Shown here: positions 1-12,300 of the stretch, one piece after another
How the letters are laid out: every line of letters begins with the position of its first letter
Position numbering within the stretch: position 1 is the first letter of the stretch
Notes under the pieces: generated by a model
Seen by the model: only the letters and a program-made list of their open reading frames with translations
What the model was told of the DNA's origin: nothing
Database searches by the model: none
Source of the DNA: Watersipora subatra
Taxonomy: Eukaryota > Bryozoa > Gymnolaemata > Cheilostomatida > Watersiporidae
Length of the DNA stretch: 64,000 nt
Direction of reading: 5' to 3'
Assembly: GCF_963576615.1 (NCBI RefSeq)
Contig: NC_088715.1
Coordinates: forward strand, 51,562,007 to 51,626,006
Made by a program: the position numbers and the translations under genes

Positions 1-497
1 TGTGGGCAGCTTTCTTTAAAATGGCCTATTATTTTTTAAAAAGGAAATAATACTCTCCATATAATTATAGTGTTTGGAGTGTAATTAGAATATAAACGAT
101 TATGTGTTGTTGTCTACCATTGCAAAAAAATATTATTTTACTCGTGCCACAGTTCAAAGGTCAGCTAAGGTGCTTAATAAAATGAGAGTATCTTTAGTTT
201 TTTATTTTTGAATTTGTTTCAACATTACAAAAAACAATTTTAGCTACCCTAAAATTATGAGAATTTCTGTGTTCAATTTTTTTCTATTTTCATTTATGTG
301 AGATATATGGCAAGGTGCAGTTAAAATGTCTGGTCATCTATAGTTTGAATACTCCAGCATAGTAAAGACATAGTAAGGAAGATAAATCCAAATTTGTTAT
401 AACAAATCGAAATTAAAAAGGTTATTACTGTGGAGTGTTTGTAAAATCCTTTGTACAAACATACATGTACTTGTCTTAAAAAAGTACGTTTATGTAC

Positions 498-1405
498 GAT
501 ACACTCATGTACATGTATGCTTTTGCATGATACACTCATGTATATGTATGCTTTTGTATGATACACTCATGTATATATATGCTTTTGTATGATACACTCA
601 TGTATATGTATGCTTTTGTACGATACACTCATGTATGCGTAGGCTATTGTACGATATACTTATTTCCATATATGCTTTTGCATGATACACTCATGTATGT
701 GTTTGCTTTTGTATGATACACTCCCGTATGTGTATGCTTTTGTACGATACACTCACGTACATTTATGTTTTTGTATGATACACTCATGTACACCCATGCT
801 TTTGTACGATCGCTCATGTACATGTATGCTTTTGTATGATACACTCATGTATATGTATGCTTTTGTATGATACACTCATGTATATGTATGCTTTTGTACG
901 ATACACTCATGTATACGTAGGCTATTGTACGATATACTTATTTCCATATATGCTTTTGCATGATACACTCATGTATGTGTATGCTTTTGTACGATACACT
1001 CACGTACATTTATGTTTTTGTATGATACACTCATGTACACCCATGCTTTTGTACGATCGCTCATCTACATGTATGCTTTTGTCCGATACACTCATGTACA
1101 TGTATGCTTTTGTACAATACACTCATGTACATGTATACTTTTGTACGATACACTCATGTATACGTAGGCTATTGTACGATATACTTATTTCCATATATGC
1201 TTTTGTACGATACACTCATGTACGTGTATGCTTTTGTATGATACACTCATGTATATGTATTATTCGGAAGATACACTCCCATACATTTATGTTTTTGTAT
1301 GATACACTCATGTACATGTATGCTTTTGTCGGATACACTCGTGTACATGTATGCTTTTGTCCGATACACTCGTGTCTATATATGCTTCTGTACGACACAC
1401 TCATG
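498..1405. repeat. 31-bp minisatellite, about 29 copies, in SLC10 intron
   Basis: Tandem 31-bp units built around gatacactcatgta and atgcttttgta. A variant block containing aggctattgt recurs at 641, 919 and 1166, spacings of 278 and 247 bp (about 9 and 8 units), so there is higher-order structure. Open frames on both strands here (for example 836-1414) follow from the repeat and are not credible proteins. The array lies upstream of the first SLC10 exon in the window, so it is probably intronic. Confidence 0.9.
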
Positions 1406-1517
1406 CTGAATTAGCAAATGTATTTGGAATCCTTTTTGTTAAAAGGGGGGTAGCTCGACCAATCGCATGTCAATGTGGTTTTTAAACTGGTTTTACAAAG
1501 TTGTGAATTTATTGTAG

Positions 1518-1694
1518 GCATTCCTAATGATCTGCATGCTTTTCTTCCTCACTGTTGGAATCTATTCCAATCTCTACATCTATGAGACATTCGACATGAA
1601 GATGATCAGCACAGCTCTTATACTTCCTGTCGGTGGATATTTATTTGGAGGACTTTTCGCTTTCGCTTGCCGAATGGATTGGAAGCTCATAAAG
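1518..1694 (+). CDS. SLC10 exon a (two membrane helices)
   Basis: Acceptor attgtag and donor aag|gtacaa. 59 codons, phase 0 at both ends. Encodes FLMICMLFFLTVGIYSN and a glycine-containing helix LILPVGGYLFGGLFAF, as expected near the C-terminal core of SLC10 proteins. Confidence 0.87.
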
Positions 1695-4606
1695 GTACAA
1701 TATGGATCTTATTTGCTTTGAGCTCAACATTTGATTTTAAATGTTGATTGACGACTATCTTGCTGCAAGAATACTGGGTAAAAACTCATTCTAAGAATTT
1801 AAATTAAGTTATGCCTGCCTAGAATCCAGCTTATTGTTGTAATTACTAGCAGGGGAGGTTTTGTTAAATTTACTCTACTGCCGGTGTCGAGATGATTGTT
1901 GCAGTATGTGACCCGATACACACGTGACCTTGACATCAAGTTTGTCAAACAGTTCCTTGTATTTGCTTTTCCAATTCCGTTGCTAATGTATGAACTTTTA
2001 AGAGTTTGGATTCTATCAGCTCCCATCAGTTAGAAATATGCTGATCTTGGATTTCCCACGGCATAAACCGGTGCTCTAAAAACACTCTAGAGATCAATGC
2101 TGACTGCCTATCTCTCAAGTACTTTTTTATTAGTGAGATTAGAAACTTTATAAGATGAAATTTTTATATACGTTTTGCTTGGCTTTAATTCTGAACCATC
2201 AGTTAAAACCGATGCCAGTGTAATAAACATATTCCTATTTCACTCTGAGAGTAGCTGACACTAAGTTAAATTCAGGTGTCAACTTGAATTTTGTACTAAA
2301 ACACATCTGTTGCAGACGATATCGATAGAGACTGCGATGCAAAATCCAGCAATCTCTTTTCTGATCGTGCAATCTGTGTTGACCGCTCCGGATACCGACC
2401 TGGCTATTATTCCTGTTGCTGCTGTCTCCTTGGTAACATCAGTGCCAGCCCTCCTTCTTGCTGTTGGTTATACCATCTATCAATGTCACCTCAAAAAGGT
2501 AGGCAGAGAGAGTATCTAGAAGTGTAATCTACTTTCTATATTCGAAGCAATTAAAAGAGAACCAAAGTAATTAGGATGCATTCAGTATAAAATATTTGCT
2601 TAGGTGTATATCGTATACATATATTAATTGTATATTATATATATTAAGTATATATTTTATATATATTAAGTACATATCCAATGCTGTTGCATTGGATATG
2701 TACTTAATATACAAGAGTACTATGTACTTAAGTACAAAAGCAAGTTGTTCAAGATCTGTTAAAATAAATAGCCGTTGCCATGAAAACATCGACATGATTT
2801 TATAGCAAAAAATATGTAGTGGCAGATAATTCTCAAATTGTTTCTTTTCATTGTATAGTTTACTATATTGTAGTCAAGATCATTATTTGTAAAGAGCTTA
2901 TCTGCCCAAACCTTTTTAGGCATGAGCAGAGTAACAGAGTTTATTCTGTGTGGTTGTGTGCGAGTTGGGGTGTTGGCTGGCCTTAATATTTTACCTAGTT
3001 TTATTAATACTCGAACCCTGGCAGTTTAGCTTAACGCAAGAGATGGTCAGGTGTGTCAATAAAGCACAGAGAATAAGTATGTACACAATAATTCTAATAT
3101 ACTCAGAGGCGAATAATTGGTGCAGGTGGTAGTGTGCCCGACAGGGATGCCAAATATTTTGGGTTCGAATCCTGAATGATGCAATCTTTTTTCCCACCTT
3201 TAATCGTGGCTTCGGACAGATGCATGGACACGGCTATCATTATAGTAAAGAAGATTTGAATTAAACCAGTACCCTGGCAGCTGGTGTGCTGTGAAAGATC
3301 GTCAAGAATGCTGACAAAGTGCAGAGAATAAGTGTGCGCGCAATAACTCTAAAATGTCGGACAGTAGCCAATTGGTGATTAGAATGTTGGTCCGCCAAGC
3401 TGAAAGTCTTGAGTATGTGTCTGTATGATGCAATCGTTTTTTAAAACATCCAACTACATCTTCAGACGGACGGACTGAAATGGCTCCTATTATAGTAATG
3501 ACTAGTGCACGAGCAGTCCCCTGCGCAGTGAGAGATCGTCATGTGTAATAACTATGTGCATAGTTAGATCCTTCAAAGGTGGTTGAGTAGCGCAAAGTTA
3601 GCGCTCTTGGCTTTGAGTATTTTGGAATACCAAGGTTCTATTCCTGTGTGGTGCAATATTTTTCTTAATGCTATTAGCGTAGTTTCGGACAGACAAACAG
3701 ACCTGGCTCTTATTATAGTAAAGATTATTTCAATTTGACCTTTAATAATCTTTGGCAATGCTCTGATATTGAAACGTTTATTCATATCTAGAACTCAATA
3801 TAAGTGTGTGGTTTGTCAGCTGATTGTATAATCCATAACAGGTCAGAGAGACAATGATTGTTAGTACATTGCCTTGACTAGCCAGTCTTAAACACATTCT
3901 TATTTTGTCTGGAATGTTTTAAACTAACTTCCTGACTAATGAGTTACAGAATACGATACTCTTGATAGTAAGATCACCTTTTACTTGCCAATAGTCAACA
4001 TGTTATTCTACATGTTTCAGCCAATCATATATTGTATAATGAATGTACGCTTAACTCTCTTCGCTACCAACTAGTATTAACCGGCTAGTAAATAATAGCC
4101 ACTAGATCTTTTTAATGGACAGCAACAGGATATGAAGTCTCAGAAATGGTTGTGAATTACACTTGAAATGGTAATTTCTGATTTTGGCAAAAAACATGTG
4201 AAAGTGATATATACGACTCTTCAACATGGATGTAATAGACAGGGAGTAAAGCAAGCCTTGCATCTAAAAGCTATTGTATGGACTGTTTCTATTTGCAACC
4301 CTCTTTGTACATGAAAGCATGAAGTATTATCAAATGTTTCTCTAGGATTGCTACATAATATCACAATGTTATTATTTACTCTGACCGTTCCACAGATCTG
4401 CGTTATCTTTAATGACACAATTATTTTGCTGTCACTGATAATAAAATACCTTGTAGAAACGTTCGAGAGGTTCGGTCAGGAAACTGAATGAAGTGAAAAA
4501 AGAGGAGGAAATGGTGGCGATGAATGCATCTTCAGGAAACAGCGACAGTGCTAGTGATGCTGGCTCGATAGAGGAAAAAGGGGAGCTGCTGGAAAATAAC
4601 GCTTAA
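1518..4606 (+). CDS. SLC10 family sodium/bile acid-type symporter, last three coding exons
   Basis: Three exons, 1518-1694, 2316-2498 and 4457-4606, all in phase 0 with AG acceptors and GT donors, join into 170 codons ending in TAA at 4604-4606. The product is the C-terminal part of a multi-pass sodium-coupled transporter. Exon 1 has two hydrophobic helices. Exon 2 opens with TISIETAMQNPA, matching the ETGMQN-type motif of SLC10/ASBT proteins, whose Glu and Gln contribute to sodium binding in the family. Exon 3 is a hydrophilic, acidic and Ser-rich cytoplasmic tail (KRSRGSVRKLNEVKKEEE, then SGNSDSASDAG). SLC10 members carry bile acids, steroid sulfates or other organic anions; the substrate cannot be told here. 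The N-terminal half lies beyond the left edge, and the first 1.5 kb of the window would be intron. Confidence 0.88.
2316..2498 (+). CDS. SLC10 exon b (conserved ETxMQN motif)
   Basis: Acceptor ctgttgcag and donor aag|gtaggc. 61 codons, phase 0. Carries TISIETAMQNPAISF, the most conserved SLC10 signature in the window, then two hydrophobic stretches ending in YTIYQCHLKK. Confidence 0.9.
2662..2711. repeat. Perfect 23-bp hairpin with 4-nt loop
   Basis: 2662-2684 and 2689-2711 are exact reverse complements separated by tgtt. It lies in the intron between SLC10 exons b and c, inside an AT-rich patch. It could be a small MITE remnant or a structured RNA. Confidence 0.85.
3085..3252 (+). mobile_element. 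tRNA-derived SINE-like copy
   Basis: Box A-like ggtgcaggtggtagtgtg is followed by a consensus box B GGTTCGAATCC at 3162-3172. A tail containing cggacagatgcatggacac and tattatagtaaag recurs in the next copies. No terminal target duplication was resolved. Confidence 0.55.
3350..3725 (+). mobile_element. Two further degenerate SINE-like copies
   Basis: Copies at about 3350-3505 and 3575-3725 share with the 3085 copy the agagaataagt/caataa lead, the gatgcaat segment after the box B position, and the cggac...ctattatagtaa tail. Box B is decayed (aaggttctattcct at the last copy). With the first copy they form three head-to-tail copies within 650 bp. Confidence 0.45.
4457..4606 (+). CDS. SLC10 terminal coding exon (cytoplasmic tail)
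   Basis: Acceptor ccttgtag at 4449-4456. 49 codons plus TAA. Strongly hydrophilic: a basic start (KRSRGSVRK) then Glu, Ser and Asp. The frame matches the phase-0 end of exon b. Confidence 0.82.
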   Translation, partial: KRSRGSVRKLNEVKKEEEMVAMNASSGNSDSASDAGSIEEKGELLENNA

Positions 4607-6052
4607 CTTTTTTTATTTGTAACTGATGAGTTCTAGATAGCAGGAGGAACTTCGCAGTCGAATCCATTTTAGTTTTAATTACGTATTACTCTTGATAGAA
4701 AAATGACAAGGCCAATTGTCGCGATTAGATATGTAGCACCTGCTCAGCGTGTCACTTGCTAATATAGGAACACACGCACACACACTGCTGGTAGATCTGA
4801 CACACACAGTTATTGTATCGTAACAAAGTCATTGATGTGTTAATATTACACAATTAGTAGGGCATGTAATGTTCATGTGAATAACTTACCTCAATTGCTA
4901 TACATAATCATGTGGTAAAGTCACCACTATAATCTTGTATATAGGTGTATTTGTAAGCTAACCCAAGGTCCATTTCATGCGTCTGTGATTAACTGTATTT
5001 TGCAACTTTTTTGTCTGTTATTGTTAGTTGCCTCGATGTATGTCAATTGTATGCAATAGCACGATATCACTAGTGCTAATCAATGGTTAGTCACTATACA
5101 TGTACATTTCTTTTAGTCAAACATGTGATTTACTCTACCTTATAGAGGTTACTAACAATCGGTAAATGCTGTGGAAACACTTTTAATTTGGTGTCAAGGT
5201 GTTACTCACAATACATGGGATTACTGAGATTTGTCACAGGAAGTGGTAATATCGCTGGGCACCTTGCCTACTACTATAACCAAATACCTACTACTATAAT
5301 CATTACTGCATCTATTTGATAAACCCAATCGCGTGTTCAATTATGAAATCATATGTAAAATGAAATTTAACATAAATATATATTTAGTTTTATTCTTTAC
5401 GAAGCAATACAAAATGTAAAAAGTATTATCATACAATAAGTGAAAATACAATTAAGTGTAGATACAATGAGTGTAAATACAAATAAGTGTAGATACAATG
5501 AGTGTAGATACCATGATTGTGGATACAACAAGAAATGATATAAATAGGCATAGGTGAAATGAGCCAGTGAGGTAAACAGTTGTCATAAGAGTTGGAGTTA
5601 AGAAAATATAACACTTTAGTACAACAAAAAGGATAATATTGGCCAGATAACGGCTGAACCAAAGCCTTATAGGTTAGTTACCTACATATGGAAAAAGCAA
5701 CCTAAGAAAATGGTGGGACCAGGTAGAACAAAAACTTGCATCTGATTTCATAGTTTGTTATTATTAAATTCAATATTTGCTATATTCACAAACAGTTCAT
5801 TCAATCGTGGCACAGGATGCAAGGAAGGGAGACACCACCATAAGACCGAAAATACCGGTATCTTGAGTGATGCTAATTCTCTGAGTTTGACCTGCATGGC
5901 CCCTTTCTAAGTTTATTTGGGTTGGTGGAGACATTTGTTGCGGTTGCTATGAAGTCATAGGTAAGCCATTCACTTCAAAAAATGAAGAAAAAAATCTCTT
6001 AGCTTGCCCACTGAATAATTTACTACAGAGTTAGAAGCTACCTTCACATATC
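4607..6052. other. Convergent intergenic region
   Basis: Separates the SLC10 stop from the stop of the minus-strand gene. It holds a short CA-rich patch near 4770-4805 and a degenerate run around 5450-5525 built on gtgtagataca(a). I see no coding exon or transposon end. Confidence 0.6.
5912..5917 (-). terminator. Candidate poly(A) signal AATAAA
   Basis: Reverse complement tttatt, about 140 nt past the stop of the minus-strand EGF-sushi gene. Placed by position and consensus only. Confidence 0.4.
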
Positions 6053-6379
6053 CTACTGACTAAGTGCTGAACTAGTTCTGGTTGCGGAGAGTGGAAAAGT
6101 ATCATCGAGAATACGCAACCGCACTGGTTGTTCTTTAACACCGCTGATCACCTTACGCACCACGTAGTCTCGGACTGGGCGTAGCACACAGCAGCGAAGA
6201 AAGATCTGTATCGGAAGGCCGCAAAGGAAAAAGGTGAGTACTCGGAAAAACCAAACATTCGTATAAAACTTGGAGCTTCCAGCAACACCGCACACTGATA
6301 CATCAAGGCCTTTGCGTAGCTGGTGATCCGATGTTGTCAAGCTCACAACTTGAAATGTGTTAACTTTTCCCTCATCATC
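6053..6379 (-). CDS. EGF-sushi gene exon 13 (TM4 and C-terminus)
   Basis: Acceptor tattttatag, phase 0, 108 codons plus TAG. Begins DDEGKVNTF, carries a hydrophobic helix around [18 protein letters not shown] followed by Cys/Arg (RCCVLRPVR), and ends SALSQ. Confidence 0.82.
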   Translation of the reverse strand, partial: DDEGKVNTFQVVSLTTSDHQLRKGLDVSVCGVAGSSKFYTNVWFFRVLTFFLCGLPIQIFLRCCVLRPVRDYVVRKVISGVKEQPVRLRILDDTFPLSATRTSSALSQ

Positions 6380-9300
6380 CTATAAAATATAAAGAATTAT
6401 GGCAGACAAACTTTCCCAAAAAAGGAGTGAGCAACATTATGCCTCATATTAACGTAGGAAGAATTCAATATTGGAAGGGAATAACATAAGGTGATAGATA
6501 GACAACAGCCCTTTTTGAGACCAACCATTCAAATGGCTACTGAAAGCAAACATTCTCACCAGATGATATAAGCTCTCCAAGGTGGCATAACTAAACATGT
6601 GTGCGCACAAAAAAATGAAAGCATAATTTTTACATAAGGTATAATGAGGCCCGCAAAAGCACTGCAGATAGTCGAGGCGCTGGGCCCACAGTGTTTAAAA
6701 TATTAGCAACATAAATTATAGTGACAAATCAGATCAATTGAATCCTACTTTCTTTTAGTGGTTTTAGTAACCTACTATACTAATGTGTAAGTTTTAGTAA
6801 CCTACTATACTAATGTGTAAGTTTTAGTAACTTACTATACTAATGTGTAAGTTTTAGTAACCTACTATACTAGTATGTAAGTTTTAGTAACTTACTATAC
6901 TAATGTGTAAGTTTTAGTAACCTACTATACTAGTATGTAAGTTTTAGTAACCTACTATACTAATGTGTAAGTTTTAGTAACCTACTATACTAATGTGTAA
7001 GTTTTAGTAACCTACTATACTAATATGTAAGTTTTAGTAACCTACTATACTAATGTGTAAGTTTTAGTAACCTACTATACTAATATGTAAGTTTTAGTAA
7101 CCTACTATACTAATGTGTAAGTTTAGTAACCTACTATACTAATGTGTAAGTTTTAGTAACTTACTATACTAATGTATAAGTTTTAGTAACTTACTATACT
7201 AATATGTAAGTTTTAGTAACCTACTATACTAATGTGTAAGTTTTATAACCTACTATACTAATGTGTAAGTTTTAGTAACTTACTATACTAGTATGTAAGT
7301 TTTAGTAACTTACTATACTAATGTGTAAGTTTTAGTAACCTACTATACTAATGTGTAAGTTTTAGTAACCTACTATACTAATGTATAAGTTTTAGTAACT
7401 TACTATACTAATATGTAAGTTTTAGTAACCTACTATACTAATGTGTAAGTTTTATAACCTACTATACTAATGTGTAAGTTTTAGTAACTTACTATACTAG
7501 TATGTAAGTTTTAGTAACTTACTATACTAATGTGTAAGTTTTAGTAACCTACTATACTAATGTGTAAGTTTTAGTAACCTACTATACTAATGTATAAGTT
7601 TTAGTAACTTACTATACTAATATGTAAGTTTTAGTAACCTACTATACTAATGTGTAAGTTTTATAACCTACTATACTAATGTGTAAGTTTTAGTAGCTTA
7701 CTATACTAATGTGTATGTTGATGTTTATATTATCTACAATTGCAATCCTATGTCTCGAGTGAATATGTGTTGTTGCCAAACAATGGATATTGAAGATATA
7801 TGAGTTAACCCTTAAAAACCTGTTCCTGTATATCCATGTACAAGCAAGTTCCCTGATTCTAAATCATATTAACAACTTTCCATTGACTGGGGAAGCTCTT
7901 AAAATAGCACAAGTTCTTTTGGATTGAGCATCTTTTGAATTTGTTGAATTTGATTAAAGAAAGCAGAACTCAAATAGAGTAAACAGTTTTTATTTTTCCC
8001 TCTCCTCTTGCTCCACCTCTCTCTCCCTCCCCCTCAAAAAAGTGATGTTTCAGAAGTAAAAGAATAAACAGTGATTGCAGATCACCGAGTCTAATTGCGT
8101 ACATTTGCTATGAATAAAACAACTAGTTTTAGTGTGAAGCTCTTGTTGCCAAAACAAAGAGTTTTCTAGGAACGTCTTATTTTAAGCCGCCATTAGTGAG
8201 GATTTCAATCAGTGTGCTATTAGAACAAATGTCCTGTCAGCAGCCATTTTCCAGCCAGTTTGAAATGCCCTCAGCATTTTAGTGATATCTCAAGAACTAG
8301 CAATCTAATTGACTTCAAACTTCGGAATTACACTGAGAAGGTATACTGCACAAAGCTACCAATATTTCCTAAACAAAGCAAAACTACGCAGTCAATTTCC
8401 CTTAGGAGTAGGATCAGATGGGAAGACAACTCCCCAAATTTTATCGAGTTTTGGCTTCAAAGTTTTAAGAATCGTTATATTGGGATCACACCAGTGATAG
8501 ATTGCCATGCAGTCAAAATTATCAAAAGTTATTTTTAATACTTTGTTAAGCACTCGAAAGATCGTAAGAGGTAATTGCCAATTCTGCTTCCCCTGTTCTC
8601 TTACCTTACTAATATACTCCAAATGGGATTTCATGGCAGAGAACTCATTTCTAGTTGCCTCATCCTGAAAGGAGACCTCAAGGTGCAACCTCACTTCTAC
8701 AATGGTGTGCGGCTCCAGCTGAAGACCATCAGTTATGTCCAGGCATTGGTCATAGTTGAATACTTCTCGGTAACATTTGGTCACGACCGGTTGTATTAAC
8801 GTTACCGTTTCACTACACAACATGCCTGCATAAAGTATACAAGCCTTTCAAAAACTCTGGTGAGCAGTGAGCAAAGTTTCTGGTATGATAGAACTATACA
8901 AACCTCAACAAAGAATTATGAAATAAAAAAATGACATACCATTGTCTACAGTCTTTTGAATATTCCTTGTAATTTCCTCGTCATGATAAATCTCAGCCAT
9001 CACGGAAAGTTCCGGTCTGTTGTGGTGCTTCATTGAGTCAAAATACTCATCAGTCAGAATTGCTGAAACGGAGATATGGAGTTGCATTATCTTTGATAAT
9101 TTCACATGTTTTAGCAAATACACACTTTACCTGGCTACACCTTATTCTTGGTGGTCTTGTACTCTGTATTACATCACGCATACATAACGTTATGTAACGT
9201 TATGTAAGTCTACAAGCTTTTATTTATATTTTTATTGTTTATTTTTATTTATTTTCTCATTTAGCAAAACTCACGATATTTCTTGCCGAGGAGCGCCATC

Positions 9301-12300
9301 TCTGGAGAGAGGAACGTAGCGATAATGTGAAAGATGTACATAAAGAGGAACAAGGCAGCAGTGGTGATGTCAATATAAAAGAAGACGTCAGTGAATGCTT
9401 GAGAAAAACCGATAGAAAGAGACAGGATCTCCCAGAGTATATATATCCAAAGCCAGATGTAGGAATGCATAGACAGCATGCTCCATATAGAGTGCTTCTC
9501 CCTGCAACAAGATAATTAGTAGTATTATTATTATACACCATTATTAACAGCGAACCTACCTAACTGCAACAAACTCCGGAGTTGAAACAAATTTTGCCAA
9601 TTGTGGAGTGTTTAAGATATCGTAAAGCTAAATGAGCTGAAAGTAATTGCTCTGTATAAGTGGCAGCAATTCATGATCGGACTTTCCAAGATGTGATGTT
9701 TTAGAGGTAACCGAAGAAATATAATGGTTATTATATAACTGAAGTAATATATATTTCCATTATATGTTAATGGAAATAGTAATATATATAGTCATATATA
9801 TGTAGTAATATATATTAGTAATAGTAATTATAATAGTAATATATAATGAAGTAATATATATTACCATTATATATTATAATGGTATAATATAATTTAACTG
9901 AAGAAATATTTAATTTGTATGAAAAATATATAGAAGAAATATAACAGAGTTTAATAGTCTGTATATTTTTATGAATAGAAAAACAAGTAGTTTTTATTGT
10001 AAAGCTCCTGTTGCTGAAGAGAAGAAGCTTTCTAGTTCTGTTTATTTTTGATCATTCTTTACTAAGAGCTTCAATCAGTATGTCATTAGAAACTAATATT
10101 CTGCTGGTAGCCATTTTTAATTTTGGAATTCAGTTAGAAGTGCCCTCAGTATTTCGGCGATATCTCAAGAACTAATTATAGGTCAATCGACTTGAAACTT
10201 CGGAATTAATGCTGAAAATGTGTACTACACAAAGTGACGAAAATTTTGTAATTTTGTGTGAATTGGAAATACAAAGACAAAGCAAAACTATCAAGATGCG
10301 TTTACTCAAGCCTAGGATCAGGTGGGAAGGCAATCCCCAAATAATCTCGATCCCAGGCTTTGAAGTGTTGATTCAATCACAAACATTATAACTAAAACAT
10401 TCAAAAGGTGTCAATTTGTAGCAAGAGCGATGATCTCTTCTACCATGATTGAACCAGTAGTAACCATGACTCAACCAGTAGTAACCATGACTCAACCAGT
10501 AGTAACCATGACTCAACCAGTAGTAACCATGACTCAACCAGTAGTAACCATGACTCAACCAGTAGTAACCTTGACTCAACCAGTAGTAACCATGACTCAA
10601 CCAGTAGTAACCATGACTCAACCAGTAGTAACCATGACTCAACCAGTAGTAAGCATGACTGTTCATTTTCGAAACTGATGACTGCTCCTCTTGACCACTT
10701 TTAGAGACAATCTAACTATGAAATAACAGTTGGAATATTTCCATGTCCGATATACCTAAATGCCAATGCTAAAATTAAACGATTTAAAATGATATGAGTA
10801 TCACTGCAACAGCTAAATATTATTAATATTGGATGACAGGTATGTAAACTATAGCTGATATCAGTGGCAAATATCATTGTGTAAGATAATGCGTATAGAA
10901 ATGCCATAGTATCAAATAAAAAGTGTCAAATTTTATGATGTTTCAAATGTCATTATGCCAAAAAAGACTTCAAATATCAATGTCGATGTCAGAATGTCAC
11001 AGGATGAGTGTCAGATGTCACAGTGGCAAATAAAAAGTGTCAGATGTCACAATGTTAAGTAAAGGGTGTCAGATGTCAGTGTTAAATAATGAGTGTCAGA
11101 TTTCACGGTGTTAAATAATGAGTGTCAGACGTCACAGTGTTAAGTAAAGGGTGTCATATGTCACAGTGTTAAGTAAAGAGTGTCAGATGTCACAGTGTTA
11201 AGTGAAAGTGTCAAATGTCACAGTGTTAAGTGAAAAGTGTCAGATGCCAGTGTTAAATAATGAGCGTCAGATGTCACAGTGTTAAAAAAAGGGTGTCAGA
11301 TGTCACAGTATCAAATAATAGATGTCAACAATTGTAGCTGAATAGTATATAATTCTTATAGAGATTACAGCGTCTCAGTTCACAAGTGTACTAATCCTAA
11401 ACAAGTAGAGTCTCTTTGAATAGAATTCTGTGACCACTGCAGCCAATGCTGAAGTAAAATTATGTGCTCTTTGAGTTTTCTGCGTGAAACATAAATTAAA
11501 AACAATATAAACCAAAACGAGATAACTTACATTAACATGTATTTTTAGGAGGTACAAACAACAGCTCATGAAATGGATAAACAATTATCAGTCTTTATAT
11601 AGCTTTAACACGACATTCAAGCCCATGTATCCAGTGCCTAAAATCTATAGATTGCCATAGATGTATCAGTTAGTTTTAATATTTCTCTCAGCTCATCTTT
11701 ACAACGATCTAGTCAAGTTTATAATTTTAACTTTATTTTTTAAATTGCAAAGAATTCAATATAAACTTCTCTTTACATTTGCTGCCACTTACACCTATGA
11801 GTATTTGAACACTTACTGTTCCTCTGCTTGCCGGCGACGCTTATTGAGAAGCCAACCTATGGAAGTCGAGCAGAAAGGAAGTATGACCCATATAGACATG
11901 GTGACTGCAATAAGCCACTCCTGGCTAGCCAAAACAGTAAAACGTGAGGGGTTGGGTGATTGGTCAGAGATCCTACTTGTCACTTCCTTTATTAGAGCAC
12001 TTATTACTTCACCATAGTCCGAACGACTGATTGCCGAAGGTAGCAGGGACCAGTCGAGACACGTCTCAATCGATGTCCATGTCCCTGAATAGAGTGGATC
12101 AAATTTTCATTCAGCAACTTACCAATTAAAACAAAGGCAGAAGTCAGACCCACAATTTCACTTACGGTTGTCAGTGCATGTAGATGTATATTTCCATCTA
12201 GAAAGCAGTGAAGGATAGTCAGCGTTGCAGCTAACTGTGATTATCTCCCCTGAGTAGAAAGGACCACCTTGATAATAATCGGGTACCCAACCAAAGAGTT

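Noticed and set aside
836-1414. 192-codon plus-strand frame
   Set aside because: Entirely within the 31-bp minisatellite; a by-product of the unit.
6751-7725. CRISPR-like array of regular repeats
   Set aside because: Units are contiguous with no unique spacers and the genome is animal; these are minisatellites.
10373-10678. Heptad-repeat frames on both strands
   Set aside because: 21-bp array in an intron; openness on both strands follows from unit length.
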